This document shows positions 37,546 to 47,095 of a stretch of DNA of 64,000 bases, in pieces. Under the pieces are notes generated by a model, which saw only the letters and a list, made by a program, of their open reading frames with translations, searched no databases and was not told where the DNA came from. How positions within the stretch are numbered: position 1 is the stretch's first letter; each line of letters starts with the position of its first letter. A program made the position numbers and the translations under genes. The stretch spans positions 1 to 64,000 of the forward strand of contig DUOO01000056.1 in the NCBI GenBank assembly GCA_012838795.1, written 5' to 3'. The DNA comes from Clostridiaceae bacterium (GTDB lineage Bacteria; Bacillota; Clostridia; Saccharofermentanales; DTU023).

Positions 37546-37630
37546 TAAATCCTCCTAAATTAAATTTTTAACCATCTTCTATAAAATTATTTCTATTAAT
37601 ACTTAGCTCGCACTACATATATTAATTAAC

Positions 37631-38692
37631 TTAATGTTCTTTTTTCATTTCCATATTTAAAGAAATTCTATCTTTTATTTTTTGTTGATAGATATCAAAA
37701 ATGACTGCAACAATTACCACTATACCAGTTATTACTTTTTGCCAAAACTCTGAAATACCGACCATTACCATTCCATCATTTAACACGGTTATAACAAATA
37801 ATCCGATAACCGTACCGCCTACTTTACCGGTACCGCCTGACATCGATGTACCGCCTAAAACAGTCGCGGCAATTGCATAAGTTTCCCACGTTTCTCCGGT
37901 TGCAGGATGGGATGCTACTAACTGCGAAGCTGCAACCATACCTGTAACGGCCGCCAATGCGCCGGAAAATCCATACACGAAAAATAGAACTTTAGACGTC
38001 TTGATACCTGATAATCTTGCAGCTTCCAGATTTCCGCCTACTGCATAAATATGGCTGCCTAGAACAGTTTTGTTCAAAATAAAAGCTCCGATACAAATCA
38101 TTAGAATCATTATCCATATCTGAACCGGAATATTTAACCATTTTCCTGTGCCTAAAATTTCAAATCCTTTATTGCCATGTTCTTCCGTACCTGCCAAATT
38201 TGGAAAAGTAAGTCCGCCGGAAATTAAATTAGCAAATCCGCGTGCCATATACATCGTTCCCAATGTTGCGATGAAAGGGGGCATCTTTAGAACACCAACT
38301 AAAAGTGCGTTAAACATTCCGAATAAGGCACCGACAATCAAAGTAATCAAGATAACGATTGGAGCTGCAAAATATACCGTACCTCCTAAAGCAGGTACAT
38401 GAATACCGCGATTTATTAAAAAACCCGCAATCATTCCGCTTAATCCGGCTATCGATCCAACAGACAGATCAATCCCGCCCGTAATGATCACAAAAGTCAT
38501 TCCTATACCTATAAAAGAATAAAGAGCAACATGTTTCATTACTAAGATTGCATTGTTTAAGGTGAAAAACGTATCACTAATGATACCGAAAACAGCTATT
38601 AATATTAACAAAACCAAGATTGTTCTCAGTCTGATAATTAAATCAACAATCGAATTCTTTGTAAAAGATAAAGATTTATTTGTATTATTCAA
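37631..38692 (-). CDS. Sugar ABC transporter permease (RbsC type)
   Basis: A 353-aa membrane permease with the RbsC hallmarks VIITGGIDLSVGSIAGLSG (about 68-86), PPFIATLGTMYMARG and ATVLGGTSMSGGTGKVGGT near the C-terminus. The start is TTG 38692 with AAGGAG eight bases upstream; there is no other initiation codon before the first membrane segment. It partners with the ATPase encoded 50 bases upstream. Confidence 0.92.
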   Translation of the reverse strand: MNNTNKSLSFTKNSIVDLIIRLRTILVLLILIAVFGIISDTFFTLNNAILVMKHVALYSFIGIGMTFVIITGGIDLSVGSIAGLSGMIAGFLINRGIHVPALGGTVYFAAPIVILITLIVGALFGMFNALLVGVLKMPPFIATLGTMYMARGFANLISGGLTFPNLAGTEEHGNKGFEILGTGKWLNIPVQIWIMILMICIGAFILNKTVLGSHIYAVGGNLEAARLSGIKTSKVLFFVYGFSGALAAVTGMVAASQLVASHPATGETWETYAIAATVLGGTSMSGGTGKVGGTVIGLFVITVLNDGMVMVGISEFWQKVITGIVVIVAVIFDIYQQKIKDRISLNMEMKKEH

Positions 38693-38742
38693 AATGTACT
38701 CCTTCTGTATGCTTTCACCATATCGAAATTCATTCGCAATAT

Positions 38743-40254
38743 TTACTTTGCAGAAGCCGCTCGTAAAATATTCTCTTTAGTCATATTTTCACCTTCGTAC
38801 ACTCCGGAAATTTTCCCTTGTGCCAGAACAACAATCCTGTCACTAACTGATAAAATTTCTTCTGTTTCAGAAGACACGAAGATAATGCTTAATTTTTGCT
38901 CAGCAGATAGTTCACTTATGATCTTATATAATTCGTGTTTTGCCCCAATATCTACACCTTTTGTCGGTTCATCCAGTAACAAAACGGAAGGATTCGTTAA
39001 CAATCCTTTTCCTATTACAACTTTTTGTTGGTTACCGCCACTTAAAGATATAATCAAGTCATTTGTTTTGCCTATTTTAATTTGCAAATCTTCAATTATA
39101 TTATCAATTGCCTGTTCACGTTTTCTGTTCGAAATTATACCTGCTGTTGCATAATTAGATTCACTGGATAAAGATAAGTTTTGCAAAATAGATCTGGTCT
39201 TGATCAATCCTTGACCTTGTCGATCTTCCGGAACCATATAAAATCCTCTGCTGATTTGATCACAGATATCAAAGTTCTTTATTATCTCATCTTTATAAAA
39301 AATATTTCCCGTAATGCCATTTCTCAAACCCATCAAACATTCTAAAACTTCTGTCCGTCCTGATCCCAGCAAGCCAAAAAAACCAAGAATTTCACATTCT
39401 TTCAGCTCAAAGCTAACATCTTCAAGAATTTTTCCTCGTTCCGGTTCGAATAAAGATAAATTTTGCACTTCCAGAATATTTTTACCGATTTGTTTATCCG
39501 AATTTCGATAATTTTTTTGCCCTTGTTTACCGATCATTTTCTCAGCTATCCATTCCAGATTAATTTGATCAGCTCTTTCATGTGCAACCAGTTTTCCGTC
39601 GCGTAAAACTGTCACATAATCTGAAATTGATAAGACTTCTTCAAGTTTATGAGAAATATACAGGATAGTAATACCCATCTCTTTCAGATCCCGGACAATG
39701 TCCAGTAAAACTTCTACCTCCGCATTACTTAAAGAAGAAGTTGGTTCGTCCATAATCAATATCTTGAGATCTTCTTCGGCTAAAGCCTTGGCGATCTCTA
39801 CAATTTGACGTTCACCTACTTTTAATTCAGAAACCTTTTTCGTCGGATCAATAGGATAATTTAATTTATCCAGAATTTTTGAAGCTTCTTCGATGTACTT
39901 CTTTCTATCAACAATTATTTTATTTTTGCTCGGTTTACCGATAAAGATATTTTCACTTACTGTTAAATTCGGAAATAAATTTAATTCTTGATGTATAATG
40001 CAAATTCCACATTTTCTGGCATCATCAACATTATTCAATTCAACTTTTTCACCTTGAACATAAATCTCTCCCGCAGATGCATTAATATTGCCTGCAAGAA
40101 TTTTCATCAAAGTTGATTTTCCTGCTCCGTTCTCTCCAACAATCGCATTTACTGTACCTGTTACGGCATGAAAATCTACATTATCCAAAGCTTTCGTTCC
40201 GGGATATTGTTTTGTCAATTTCTTTGTTTCTATACAATAATCTGAAGAGACCAT
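38743..40254 (-). CDS. Sugar ABC transporter ATPase (RbsA type)
   Basis: Two-domain ATPase of 503 aa. Domain 1 contains GENGAGKSTLM, ELKVGERQIVEIAKAL and LIMDEPTSSL. Domain 2 contains GLLGSGRTEVL, LSGGNQQKVVIGKGL and LLDEPTKGVDIGAK. ATG 40254 has GAGGGTGA and is only 2 bases past the stop of the DUF2291 gene, so the two are probably coupled. It is the energy module of the 36.4-42.2 kb importer. Confidence 0.94.
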   Translation of the reverse strand: MVSSDYCIETKKLTKQYPGTKALDNVDFHAVTGTVNAIVGENGAGKSTLMKILAGNINASAGEIYVQGEKVELNNVDDARKCGICIIHQELNLFPNLTVSENIFIGKPSKNKIIVDRKKYIEEASKILDKLNYPIDPTKKVSELKVGERQIVEIAKALAEEDLKILIMDEPTSSLSNAEVEVLLDIVRDLKEMGITILYISHKLEEVLSISDYVTVLRDGKLVAHERADQINLEWIAEKMIGKQGQKNYRNSDKQIGKNILEVQNLSLFEPERGKILEDVSFELKECEILGFFGLLGSGRTEVLECLMGLRNGITGNIFYKDEIIKNFDICDQISRGFYMVPEDRQGQGLIKTRSILQNLSLSSESNYATAGIISNRKREQAIDNIIEDLQIKIGKTNDLIISLSGGNQQKVVIGKGLLTNPSVLLLDEPTKGVDIGAKHELYKIISELSAEQKLSIIFVSSETEEILSVSDRIVVLAQGKISGVYEGENMTKENILRAASAK

Positions 40255-40256
40255 CT

Positions 40257-40844
40257 TTAATCACCCTCAACACTTATCGATGTCGGTGTTATCATCAATT
40301 CATTGTTGCTGACATATAAAAAGCCTTGTATGTCTATGGTTTTTCCAACTACTTCAACAGGATCAAATTCTTTAAGAATTTCATTTACCAAGTATTTATG
40401 CAGTTCACTGGAAACCGAAGCAAATTCGATTTGATTCTTAAAATGGTCTGCTTCAATAAAAGTAAGCCCGTCTCTTAAAGCAGTTCCTTTAAATATCGGT
40501 CCTATTTGAATTTTCAATGTCGGATTTTGATAATCAGAGACAATTAGACATTTATTCTGTGACGAATCATCAAATTCTTCAATTATTAATTTGTCATGAA
40601 TACAGTGTATTTTCTTACTATCGTCATGCAGTGCTTCTTCTATTGAAACGGAATTCTCGGATACAAAATCCGGAATTTCTTCTTCCCAATATTTTTTTAC
40701 TAAATTCACAATATCACCATTATCAGATTGTTCACCGTTTTCTTCATTAATATCCTTATCCGGTACTATTGTGCAAGAAGATAATATACTTATGAATACT
40801 ATGATAACAGCTAGTTTCAGCAATACTTTTTTCAAGCAATTCAT
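40257..40844 (-). CDS. DUF2291 family lipoprotein
   Basis: A small exported lipoprotein of 195 aa with signal peptide, lipobox LSSC and an acidic tether. Features such as KIQIGPIFKGTALRDGLTFI and the C-terminal EVVGKTIDIQGFLYVSN match the DUF2291 family. That family is typically found, as here, between the binding protein and ATPase of ribose-type importers. Its role is unknown; an accessory ligand-handling role outside the membrane is the simplest guess. ATG 40844 follows AGAGGT. Confidence 0.8.
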   Translation of the reverse strand: MNCLKKVLLKLAVIIVFISILSSCTIVPDKDINEENGEQSDNGDIVNLVKKYWEEEIPDFVSENSVSIEEALHDDSKKIHCIHDKLIIEEFDDSSQNKCLIVSDYQNPTLKIQIGPIFKGTALRDGLTFIEADHFKNQIEFASVSSELHKYLVNEILKEFDPVEVVGKTIDIQGFLYVSNNELMITPTSISVEGD

Positions 40845-40994
40845 TTTTACCTCTATTTTCGATATGCGGAAAATATTCCTATACCCTACAGAATAATGTT
40901 CTTCGATCTAAATTCTATAAAGTTGTTATTAATACCACAGACATATATTTTCTATTAAAGTTTTCAAGATGTAGTAAATCATACAATTAATCGA

Positions 40995-41022
40995 GTTATG
41001 CGAGGTTTTCCTCGCATAACTT
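40995..41022 (-). other. 12-bp perfect hairpin between binding-protein and DUF2291 genes
   Basis: The arms AGTTATGCGAGG / CCTCGCATAACT are joined by a 4-nt loop. There is no strong T-run, so it may block 3' exonucleases and keep the binding-protein message abundant, with only partial termination. Confidence 0.6.
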
Positions 41023-41067
41023 GATATTTAATAAACATTAAAAATTCATAAATTGTTTCTGACTTGA

Positions 41068-42198
41068 TTACTCAATAATTGCAAAGTCTTTTACATTATC
41101 TACATTGTCTTTAGTTATTAACAAACAATCTACAAGCTGCTTTTCAGGTTGTCCGGTAGAACCGGTTTTAACAAATAAATCCATTTGGTCAACACACATT
41201 GTTGCGCTGGTACTTACCAGATCCATAGCCGTAGCTACAATCTCACCGTTTCTGATACCTTCCAAAACTTCATCTATTCCATCAAAGCCCGCTATAACTA
41301 TATCCTCTTTACCTGCAGCTTTTGCGGCAGCTAAAGCTCCAAGAGCCATGTCATCATTACCACAAATTATGCCTTTGATATCGGGATTTTCTTGCAGGAC
41401 TGATTCTACTTTAGCAAAAGCTTCATTACGATCCCAATTTGCACTTTGTTGAGAAACTAACTCGAGATCCGGATACTGACTCAATACTTCCGCAAATGCG
41501 TCAGATCTGATCTTAGATTGAGTATCAGATTCTTTACCGACTAATTCAGCATATTTGCCTTCTTCACCCATTCCTTCTGCAAAAGCCATCGCTACTTCGC
41601 TTGCTCCTGAATAATTATTAGCAGTAATTTGGGTTATTGCTATACCGTTTTCATTGATTTCACGGTCAAGTAAGAATACGGGTACACCTGCATCAGTTGC
41701 TTTTTTTACCGACTCGATAGATGCATCTGAACCGGCGTTATCACAAATAATTGCCAGTGCTTTATCCGAAATTGCCGAATCAAACAATTGACTTTCTTTT
41801 TGTGCATCATCATCATGCGATACTAATTTTGCTTCATAGCCTAATTCAACTAATCTTTTTTCTGAAAAATTATAAATTGCATCAAAATATGCGTTTTCTC
41901 TGGAAGCTGCAATTACATATACCAGTTTGCTATCCGGATTTGCTAATTCAAATGCTGCATCTGAAGGCTCTTCTTCCACTTCTTCAACTTCTTCTTCAGC
42001 TTTTTCAGTTTCTTCTTCTTTAGCTTCTTCAGTTTCTTCTGCTTCTTCTTTACCTGCATCTTCTGCAGCTTCGGTTTTTTCTTCAACCTTTTTGTCTGAA
42101 TCTTTCTCAGACTCTTCGTCTTTTCCTTTGCATCCTACTACTGTCAGAAGCATAACAACTACTAATAACAGAGCAGAAATTATTCTTAGTTTTTTCAT
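41068..42198 (-). CDS. Sugar-binding lipoprotein (RbsB type) with acidic linker
   Basis: Solute-binding lipoprotein, 376 aa from ATG 42198 with AGGAGG; the track start adds 17 unsupported residues. It has a signal peptide, lipobox VVGC and a Glu/Lys-rich tether of about 70 residues. The RbsB-like domain follows: KLVYVIAASRENAYFDAIYNF, VPVFLLDREINENG, GIICGNDDMALGALAA and VIAGFDGIDEVLEGI. The DREI segment and the NDDMALG/GFDG segments are typical for ribose, allose and polyol binders. It is the first gene of the operon, behind a promoter overlapped by a long perfect palindrome. Confidence 0.92.
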   Translation of the reverse strand: MKKLRIISALLLVVVMLLTVVGCKGKDEESEKDSDKKVEEKTEAAEDAGKEEAEETEEAKEEETEKAEEEVEEVEEEPSDAAFELANPDSKLVYVIAASRENAYFDAIYNFSEKRLVELGYEAKLVSHDDDAQKESQLFDSAISDKALAIICDNAGSDASIESVKKATDAGVPVFLLDREINENGIAITQITANNYSGASEVAMAFAEGMGEEGKYAELVGKESDTQSKIRSDAFAEVLSQYPDLELVSQQSANWDRNEAFAKVESVLQENPDIKGIICGNDDMALGALAAAKAAGKEDIVIAGFDGIDEVLEGIRNGEIVATAMDLVSTSATMCVDQMDLFVKTGSTGQPEKQLVDCLLITKDNVDNVKDFAIIE

Positions 42199-42261
42199 TT
42201 TTCCTCCTATACAATATGCACCTATAGAATCGAGTACATAAAAATTCATGCATATTTCTAA

Positions 42262-42321
42262 TAGTATATTCTTTATGTACTTGAGTACATAAAGAATATA
42301 CTAGATAATAAAACAAGTCAA
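42262..42321 (-). promoter_or_regulatory. Promoter overlapped by a 20-bp perfect inverted repeat
   Basis: The arm TAGTATATTCTTTATGTACT (42262-42281) is repeated in exact inverse at 42284-42303 with a 2-base centre. On the minus strand TTGACT (rc of 42316-42321) and TATATT (rc of 42295-42300) form a 15-bp spaced promoter whose -10 lies in the upstream arm. A further half-site, GAGTACATAAA, recurs at 42232-42242. This looks like a strong repressor operator controlling the importer. Confidence 0.6.
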
Positions 42322-42387
42322 TATGAATTTTTCAATATATTTTTATGTATATAGCACAATCGTTAGTTTCAGCACAGTCACATTTTT

Positions 42388-43623
42388 CTAAAATAAACCT
42401 ATACTAAATAAAACGCCTATCAAAACAGAAATCGGTGCAGTAATAAAACGTGAAAGCAATATAGCAGGTACCGCTATTCTTGACGTATCAGGTTCAGCTT
42501 CCCCCAAGGCTGCGGCTACCGGAATAAAATCACATGCATCAATAACACCGATTGCAAACAGTGCAGGAAGTGCCAGTTGAGGAGACACTGCTCCGTTCGC
42601 TATAGATGTACCGATAAAGATACCTAAAACCGATTGAATCGCCGCTCCTGGCGCAAGCAGAGGAGACAAGACAGGTATACTGATAATTAAGGCTAAAACG
42701 ATTATCCCTATTACTGACCCTGTTAACGGTTCCAGGGAATTAGCAATAAAATTACCAAACCCGGTTTTCGTAATTATTGCAATAATAAGTGAAATGAAAA
42801 CCATAAACGGTAAAACATTTTTTAGCATCATATCAATGGCATCACGAGCTCCTTGGTAAAATAAATTAACAATTTTTCCTATTACTCTGCCGATTTTCTC
42901 CATGATTTCTCTTATTGCGCTGGTTAACTTGCTTTCCTTATTTTTTGTTATTTCAGAAGTATCATTGTCAGTTGAAGTATTATCTTCTGTTACGTTAACA
43001 TCCGATGCAGATGCTGTTACATTTTCTTCATCTGTCTGTACGCTGTCATCAGGAGAAATATCAGATACAGAATTGTCCTTATTGCTTATCCCTCTATTTA
43101 CATTAATTTCTTCCTTTTTGGCCATCAAGACCCAAATGGTCTCTGTTACATATGCTCTTATTATTGCTAAAACCCAGCCTCCGATAAAAAATCGGATCGC
43201 TAATGCTGATATTGAATGCCCTAATCTTTGAACACCTTCTGCAATACCTAACCAAATAAAAAGTTCAGCCGGGTTTGCATGTGGAAATAACGATAACATT
43301 GGTCCGTTTGTTGTTGAAACAGCATCTATATATCCTGCCCTCTGTCTTTGAGGCAAAAACTTCGCACCGGAAAAAACCATGGGATTACAAAGGAAGAACC
43401 AGCCTAAAAAAGGTAATACTGTATAAGATAATATTTTATATTTACTTAAAAATTTTGAAATTCGATCCATTCTCTCCTTGCCTATCATGGCTGCAATAGC
43501 ATTAAAACACGTCATTAACACCAACACCATTGGCACTATTCCGGATAACAAATCTACAAAAGTATCACCTGCTTCGCTGAAAATCTCTTGAAATTTATCA
43601 ACAAAGATCGCTACTTTATCCAT
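42388..43623 (-). CDS. Glucitol/sorbitol PTS-like membrane protein: IIC fused to SrlE C-terminal domain, no IIB
   Basis: A 411-aa membrane protein from ATG 43623 (GAGGAAAGG upstream; the track start is a TTG). Residues 1 to about 165 match the SrlA/GutA IIC protein: FLCNPMVFSGAKFLP and SLFPHANPAELFIWLGIAEG. After a Ser/Thr/Asp-rich linker of about 75 residues, residues from about 246 match the membrane part of SrlE: VLSPLLAPGAAIQSVLGIFIG and ALPALFAIGVIDACDFIPVAAAL. The phospho-cysteine IIB domain normally at the start of SrlE is missing and no IIA or IIB gene is seen in the window. It is encoded after an MtlD-like dehydrogenase and a PfkB kinase, so it may import a polyol without phosphorylation. 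Confidence 0.82.
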   Translation of the reverse strand: MDKVAIFVDKFQEIFSEAGDTFVDLLSGIVPMVLVLMTCFNAIAAMIGKERMDRISKFLSKYKILSYTVLPFLGWFFLCNPMVFSGAKFLPQRQRAGYIDAVSTTNGPMLSLFPHANPAELFIWLGIAEGVQRLGHSISALAIRFFIGGWVLAIIRAYVTETIWVLMAKKEEINVNRGISNKDNSVSDISPDDSVQTDEENVTASASDVNVTEDNTSTDNDTSEITKNKESKLTSAIREIMEKIGRVIGKIVNLFYQGARDAIDMMLKNVLPFMVFISLIIAIITKTGFGNFIANSLEPLTGSVIGIIVLALIISIPVLSPLLAPGAAIQSVLGIFIGTSIANGAVSPQLALPALFAIGVIDACDFIPVAAALGEAEPDTSRIAVPAILLSRFITAPISVLIGVLFSIGLF

Positions 43624-43852
43624 AAAACAACCTTTCCTCAAAAAATAACATCTCAATTTTTGCAAAAAATTAACGACATATCAATTGTATATGAAATCAG
43701 ATGCGATATCAGCAATATAAAAATTCTTATTAAATATTTCAATTATAAACCTGATAAGTGTTTGGGAACAAAATTCATACTCTTGATAATAAACTCAGAT
43801 TGATAAATAATGTTCCAAAAAAATTTGATTAAATGAAGAAAACCTGAAAAAC

Positions 43853-45064
43853 TTAAGCTATATTTTTGGGACCGTACTTATCAAAGAAGTCAATTAGAAT
43901 ATTAAAGTCCATACCGGAGCGTAAAATATCAATCTGCTCAAGTAATATTATTAAGTGCAGAGAATTCTGTTCTTTATAAAGCAAGGATATTTTTTCTTCC
44001 AGATAACTTTCAATATTATCGAATTTAAAATCTTCACATTTTTCTAAGACTAATAAACCGGCAGCAACTCCTAAAGAAATATGATTCGGACAAATTCCTT
44101 GTTCCAGACACATAAAATAAGCTCCAAAAAATCTGTCTTCCAAACTTAATTTTCTTAACGGATCTTGTCCGACTCTTTTACATGTATCTTGTAAAGCTTT
44201 ATTGCCAAATCTCATTAATAAATTATCAACATGATCTGTTAACCCCTCTATCGGTTCTTGATATTTTTTTGACAATGCAACTGCCGCCTCCAACATTGCA
44301 GCTCTGACAAAATATCTGATTATCGGGTTCATAATTGCTTGCCATATATATTCATAATCAAAATATTGAGCCAAGTATGCAGTCATACTATGTCCCATAT
44401 TATGTAAATATAATTTACGATCGGAATAAAAATCAAAAATAACATTCGGATCCCATATTAATCCGGGTATCTCGGGAATTTTGCCTTTGAGCGCGGAACC
44501 GTCATATGGCAAAAACTTATATTGCTCAACTTTAATTGCAGCAGGATGTATATCTTTGATTTCCGGCGAACTTACCGGAATCATCCTGCCTATTGAAGTT
44601 GAAATAAGTCCGGTTTTTTCATTAAACAAATCAATTTGTGTTTCCGGAATGTATTTAAGCAATAATGATCTCATATATTGATCAACATTGTGATAGTTTT
44701 CACATAAGAAAATATTAACAGGTCTTCCTGTAGTCAATATTCTTGATAAAACAGATTTTGCTAAAACCGGAGCAATCATCGGTAAGGCTTTTGCTCCCAC
44801 ACATGTAGCTATAATATCAGCATCAGTAACTTTTTGAATTACCGATAATTCATCATTGGAATTAATTGCACAGACATTAGTGATCCATTTGATTTGCCTG
44901 TCATCGTTATAAACAGCAATGTGCGGATATTGGTTTTTTTCGTTAATACTTTGAATTATTTCCTCATTAACATCTGCAAAACAAATTTCCAAATCGGCTT
45001 CCGAAAAAAGTTCGCCGATAAACCCTCTTCCGACATTACCTGCACCAAAAATAACTCCCTGCAT
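43853..45064 (-). CDS. Mannitol-1-phosphate 5-dehydrogenase family protein
   Basis: Polyol-specific long-chain dehydrogenase of 403 aa. NAD binds at the N-terminal GAGNVGRGFIGELF. The catalytic region contains KLYLHNMGHSMTAYL, matching the N-x-G-H of MtlD. The family oxidises mannitol 1-phosphate or related polyols and aldonates. ATG 45064 has AAAGGTGG. It is encoded 12 bases after the PfkB kinase and before the PTS-like membrane protein. A chain of uptake, phosphorylation and oxidation of a polyol is inferred. It is somewhat longer than the 382-aa E. coli MtlD, so the substrate may differ. Confidence 0.82.
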   Translation of the reverse strand: MQGVIFGAGNVGRGFIGELFSEADLEICFADVNEEIIQSINEKNQYPHIAVYNDDRQIKWITNVCAINSNDELSVIQKVTDADIIATCVGAKALPMIAPVLAKSVLSRILTTGRPVNIFLCENYHNVDQYMRSLLLKYIPETQIDLFNEKTGLISTSIGRMIPVSSPEIKDIHPAAIKVEQYKFLPYDGSALKGKIPEIPGLIWDPNVIFDFYSDRKLYLHNMGHSMTAYLAQYFDYEYIWQAIMNPIIRYFVRAAMLEAAVALSKKYQEPIEGLTDHVDNLLMRFGNKALQDTCKRVGQDPLRKLSLEDRFFGAYFMCLEQGICPNHISLGVAAGLLVLEKCEDFKFDNIESYLEEKISLLYKEQNSLHLIILLEQIDILRSGMDFNILIDFFDKYGPKNIA

Positions 45065-45076
45065 TGTATACCACCT

Positions 45077-46108
45077 TTAAAATTGCTCAAATCCCGGCCA
45101 AGTTTCCTTCTCCATGCTATTATAAAAATCCCAAATTTCATTTTCCGGTAAAATTCCATTTGTAGGACCTTCTTCAATAATAGATGCATTGGAAGTGCCT
45201 ATTCCTAATTCTACGGATTTCTCTATTGAATAACCTTTCCATGCTCCATACAAAACTCCTGACAGGAAAGCATCTCCTGCTCCGGTTGTTCCCTTTATTT
45301 TTTCAGAAGGAATGTTCAATGCAGGTTTTACTGCAAAATTCCCTTTATTGTCAAGGCCTATTCCGCCTTCTCTGGCATGGATTACAACCCATTCTTTAAC
45401 ACCTAAATCAAATAATTTCTGACATAATTCCTTGCATACATCAACCAGAAGTTGTCCTGATGAATTTCTGACTTCAATGCCGACCGTACGAGAAGCTTCC
45501 TCTTCGTTAAGAATACAGTAATCTGTATATTTCACGGAATGAGGTACTATCTTTTGAAATCTGTCTGATTGCTCAGTCACTACATCAATTGATGTCTTTA
45601 TGCCGGCTGCTTGTGCATCGTGTAAAACTCTTGCCATCTTTGTACCGAATTCGGCATCAAAACTATCCAGTTTATCCAATAATAAAATATACCCGATATG
45701 TAAAATATCGGTTTCAATTTTATCAAAATCGAAATGCTCCGGTCCCAATTCCGAATTTGTTCCTTTAAAGCTGAAAAATGTACGGGTATGGTTGGTAACA
45801 TCTGCAATTACATCTGAAAAAGATGTTTGGGTATTCCCTCGAAATATTTGATCACAATTAATATTGGGATATTTTTTCATTTGGCTTATTATATAATCGC
45901 CGTCAGAATCATTTCCTACTAAACCCAAGGCATGTACCGGCAGATTTTCATCTAATCTGGCCAAACCGATCCCCGAATTACAGACTAAGCCGCCTAACGT
46001 GTCAAATGTTCGATTAATAGAAACAAGAGTAGAATGACCGGGGTATGTATCAACTTCTTTATTATGATCTACTATTAAATTTCCTGCTAATGTGATTCCT
46101 TTTTTCAT
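45077..46108 (-). CDS. PfkB family carbohydrate kinase
   Basis: Ribokinase-fold kinase, 343 aa from ATG 46108 (GAAAGGTG upstream; the track start is a GTG inside that site). The nucleotide and catalytic motif TTGAGDAFLSGVLYG contains the conserved GAGD near the C-terminus. The N-terminal GG motif is in FDTLGGLVCNSGIGLARL. A TATAAT-like -10 lies at 46182-46187 in the 167-base gap before it, so it may start a transcript. It probably phosphorylates the sugar or polyol handled by the MtlD-like enzyme that follows. Confidence 0.88.
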   Translation of the reverse strand: MKKGITLAGNLIVDHNKEVDTYPGHSTLVSINRTFDTLGGLVCNSGIGLARLDENLPVHALGLVGNDSDGDYIISQMKKYPNINCDQIFRGNTQTSFSDVIADVTNHTRTFFSFKGTNSELGPEHFDFDKIETDILHIGYILLLDKLDSFDAEFGTKMARVLHDAQAAGIKTSIDVVTEQSDRFQKIVPHSVKYTDYCILNEEEASRTVGIEVRNSSGQLLVDVCKELCQKLFDLGVKEWVVIHAREGGIGLDNKGNFAVKPALNIPSEKIKGTTGAGDAFLSGVLYGAWKGYSIEKSVELGIGTSNASIIEEGPTNGILPENEIWDFYNSMEKETWPGFEQF

Positions 46109-46275
46109 TTTAGTCACCTTTCATTTTTTAATATAAGTCATAAAATTAGTCATACTGATGATAAGCAAAAATCTAGTATATATTATAGCTCAAATTACAC
46201 AAATAATCATAAATTCCAAGGAACAATTACAAAGTATTGGTGTCAAAATCATTTTTTATAGAATTAAATATTAAA

Positions 46276-47046
46276 TCATAATCTTCCGATTTTTTTTCGA
46301 AAATCAATTAAACTATCTAAGATTTTTGATTTGTTTTCATGATCTCCGGAATTGTCAATTTCAAATATTAACATTCCTTTATATGATCTTGCCTTATTAA
46401 TGGAAATTAATTCAAGGATTTGAGCATTGCCAAAACCTAATTCTGTCTCTTCAATTTCAGAACTTGTTTGATCTTTGTCATCAGTTTTTTTCACAATGCC
46501 ATCTTTAAGTAATATTCCTTCAATATAATTTTTATAATTTGCGGGAAAATATGCATTATGTAATGGTAAAAATCCAAATTGCAAAAAATTTACCGGATTA
46601 AATAAAATACCGATATCAAATGGTATTTCGGCTTGAAAAGTATTTTTTAAAACAGTTATCTCATCTAAATCAGCTTGATTTTCAAATAATACTTTTATAT
46701 TGAAGCGGTTCGCCAATCGAACAATTTCTGAAATATCTTTGGCAAAAACTTCTGAAACACAAACTTTGTCAAATAATAAATATTTAACATCCAAAACAAC
46801 TAATTTTTCCATAAGGAGTAAAATATCCGATTTATTATTATCTAAAAACATTTTATACATCGGAATACAGAAGTTGTTCACAACAAGTAATTGATGGATC
46901 TTTTCAATTTCAAACCAAGTTGATTTACAAAGATCAATTTGCTCTTCATGAATATTAAAAGAATTAAACCCTGATTTTTTTGCCAGATAAATATATTCTG
47001 ATATATCTAAAGCATCATTATTTTTAATAGACAAAACATTATACAT
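46276..47046 (-). CDS. Probable sugar phosphate isomerase/epimerase-like TIM-barrel protein
   Basis: A 256-residue protein from ATG 47046 (TGAGGT upstream); the track start at 47136 is a GTG that would overlap the acetyltransferase gene. The pattern of alternating strands and helices and segments such as LANRFNIKVLFENQADLDEI and FDIGILFNPVNFLQFG are those of the xylose-isomerase-like TIM-barrel superfamily. The usual His and Glu metal ligands are not all evident, so the assignment is loose. It lies between the AAC(3)-like gene and the PfkB kinase and is unusually AT-rich and Asn/Lys-rich. Confidence 0.5.
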   Translation of the reverse strand: MYNVLSIKNNDALDISEYIYLAKKSGFNSFNIHEEQIDLCKSTWFEIEKIHQLLVVNNFCIPMYKMFLDNNKSDILLLMEKLVVLDVKYLLFDKVCVSEVFAKDISEIVRLANRFNIKVLFENQADLDEITVLKNTFQAEIPFDIGILFNPVNFLQFGFLPLHNAYFPANYKNYIEGILLKDGIVKKTDDKDQTSSEIEETELGFGNAQILELISINKARSYKGMLIFEIDNSGDHENKSKILDSLIDFRKKIGRL

Positions 47047-47095
47047 ATTATCAACCTCAATAAAATTTTTAATATATGAAGAAATAAACTTCAAT

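Noticed and set aside
41927-42241. Ser-rich plus-strand ORF
   Set aside because: Antisense shadow of the Glu/Lys tether of the 41068-42198 lipoprotein.
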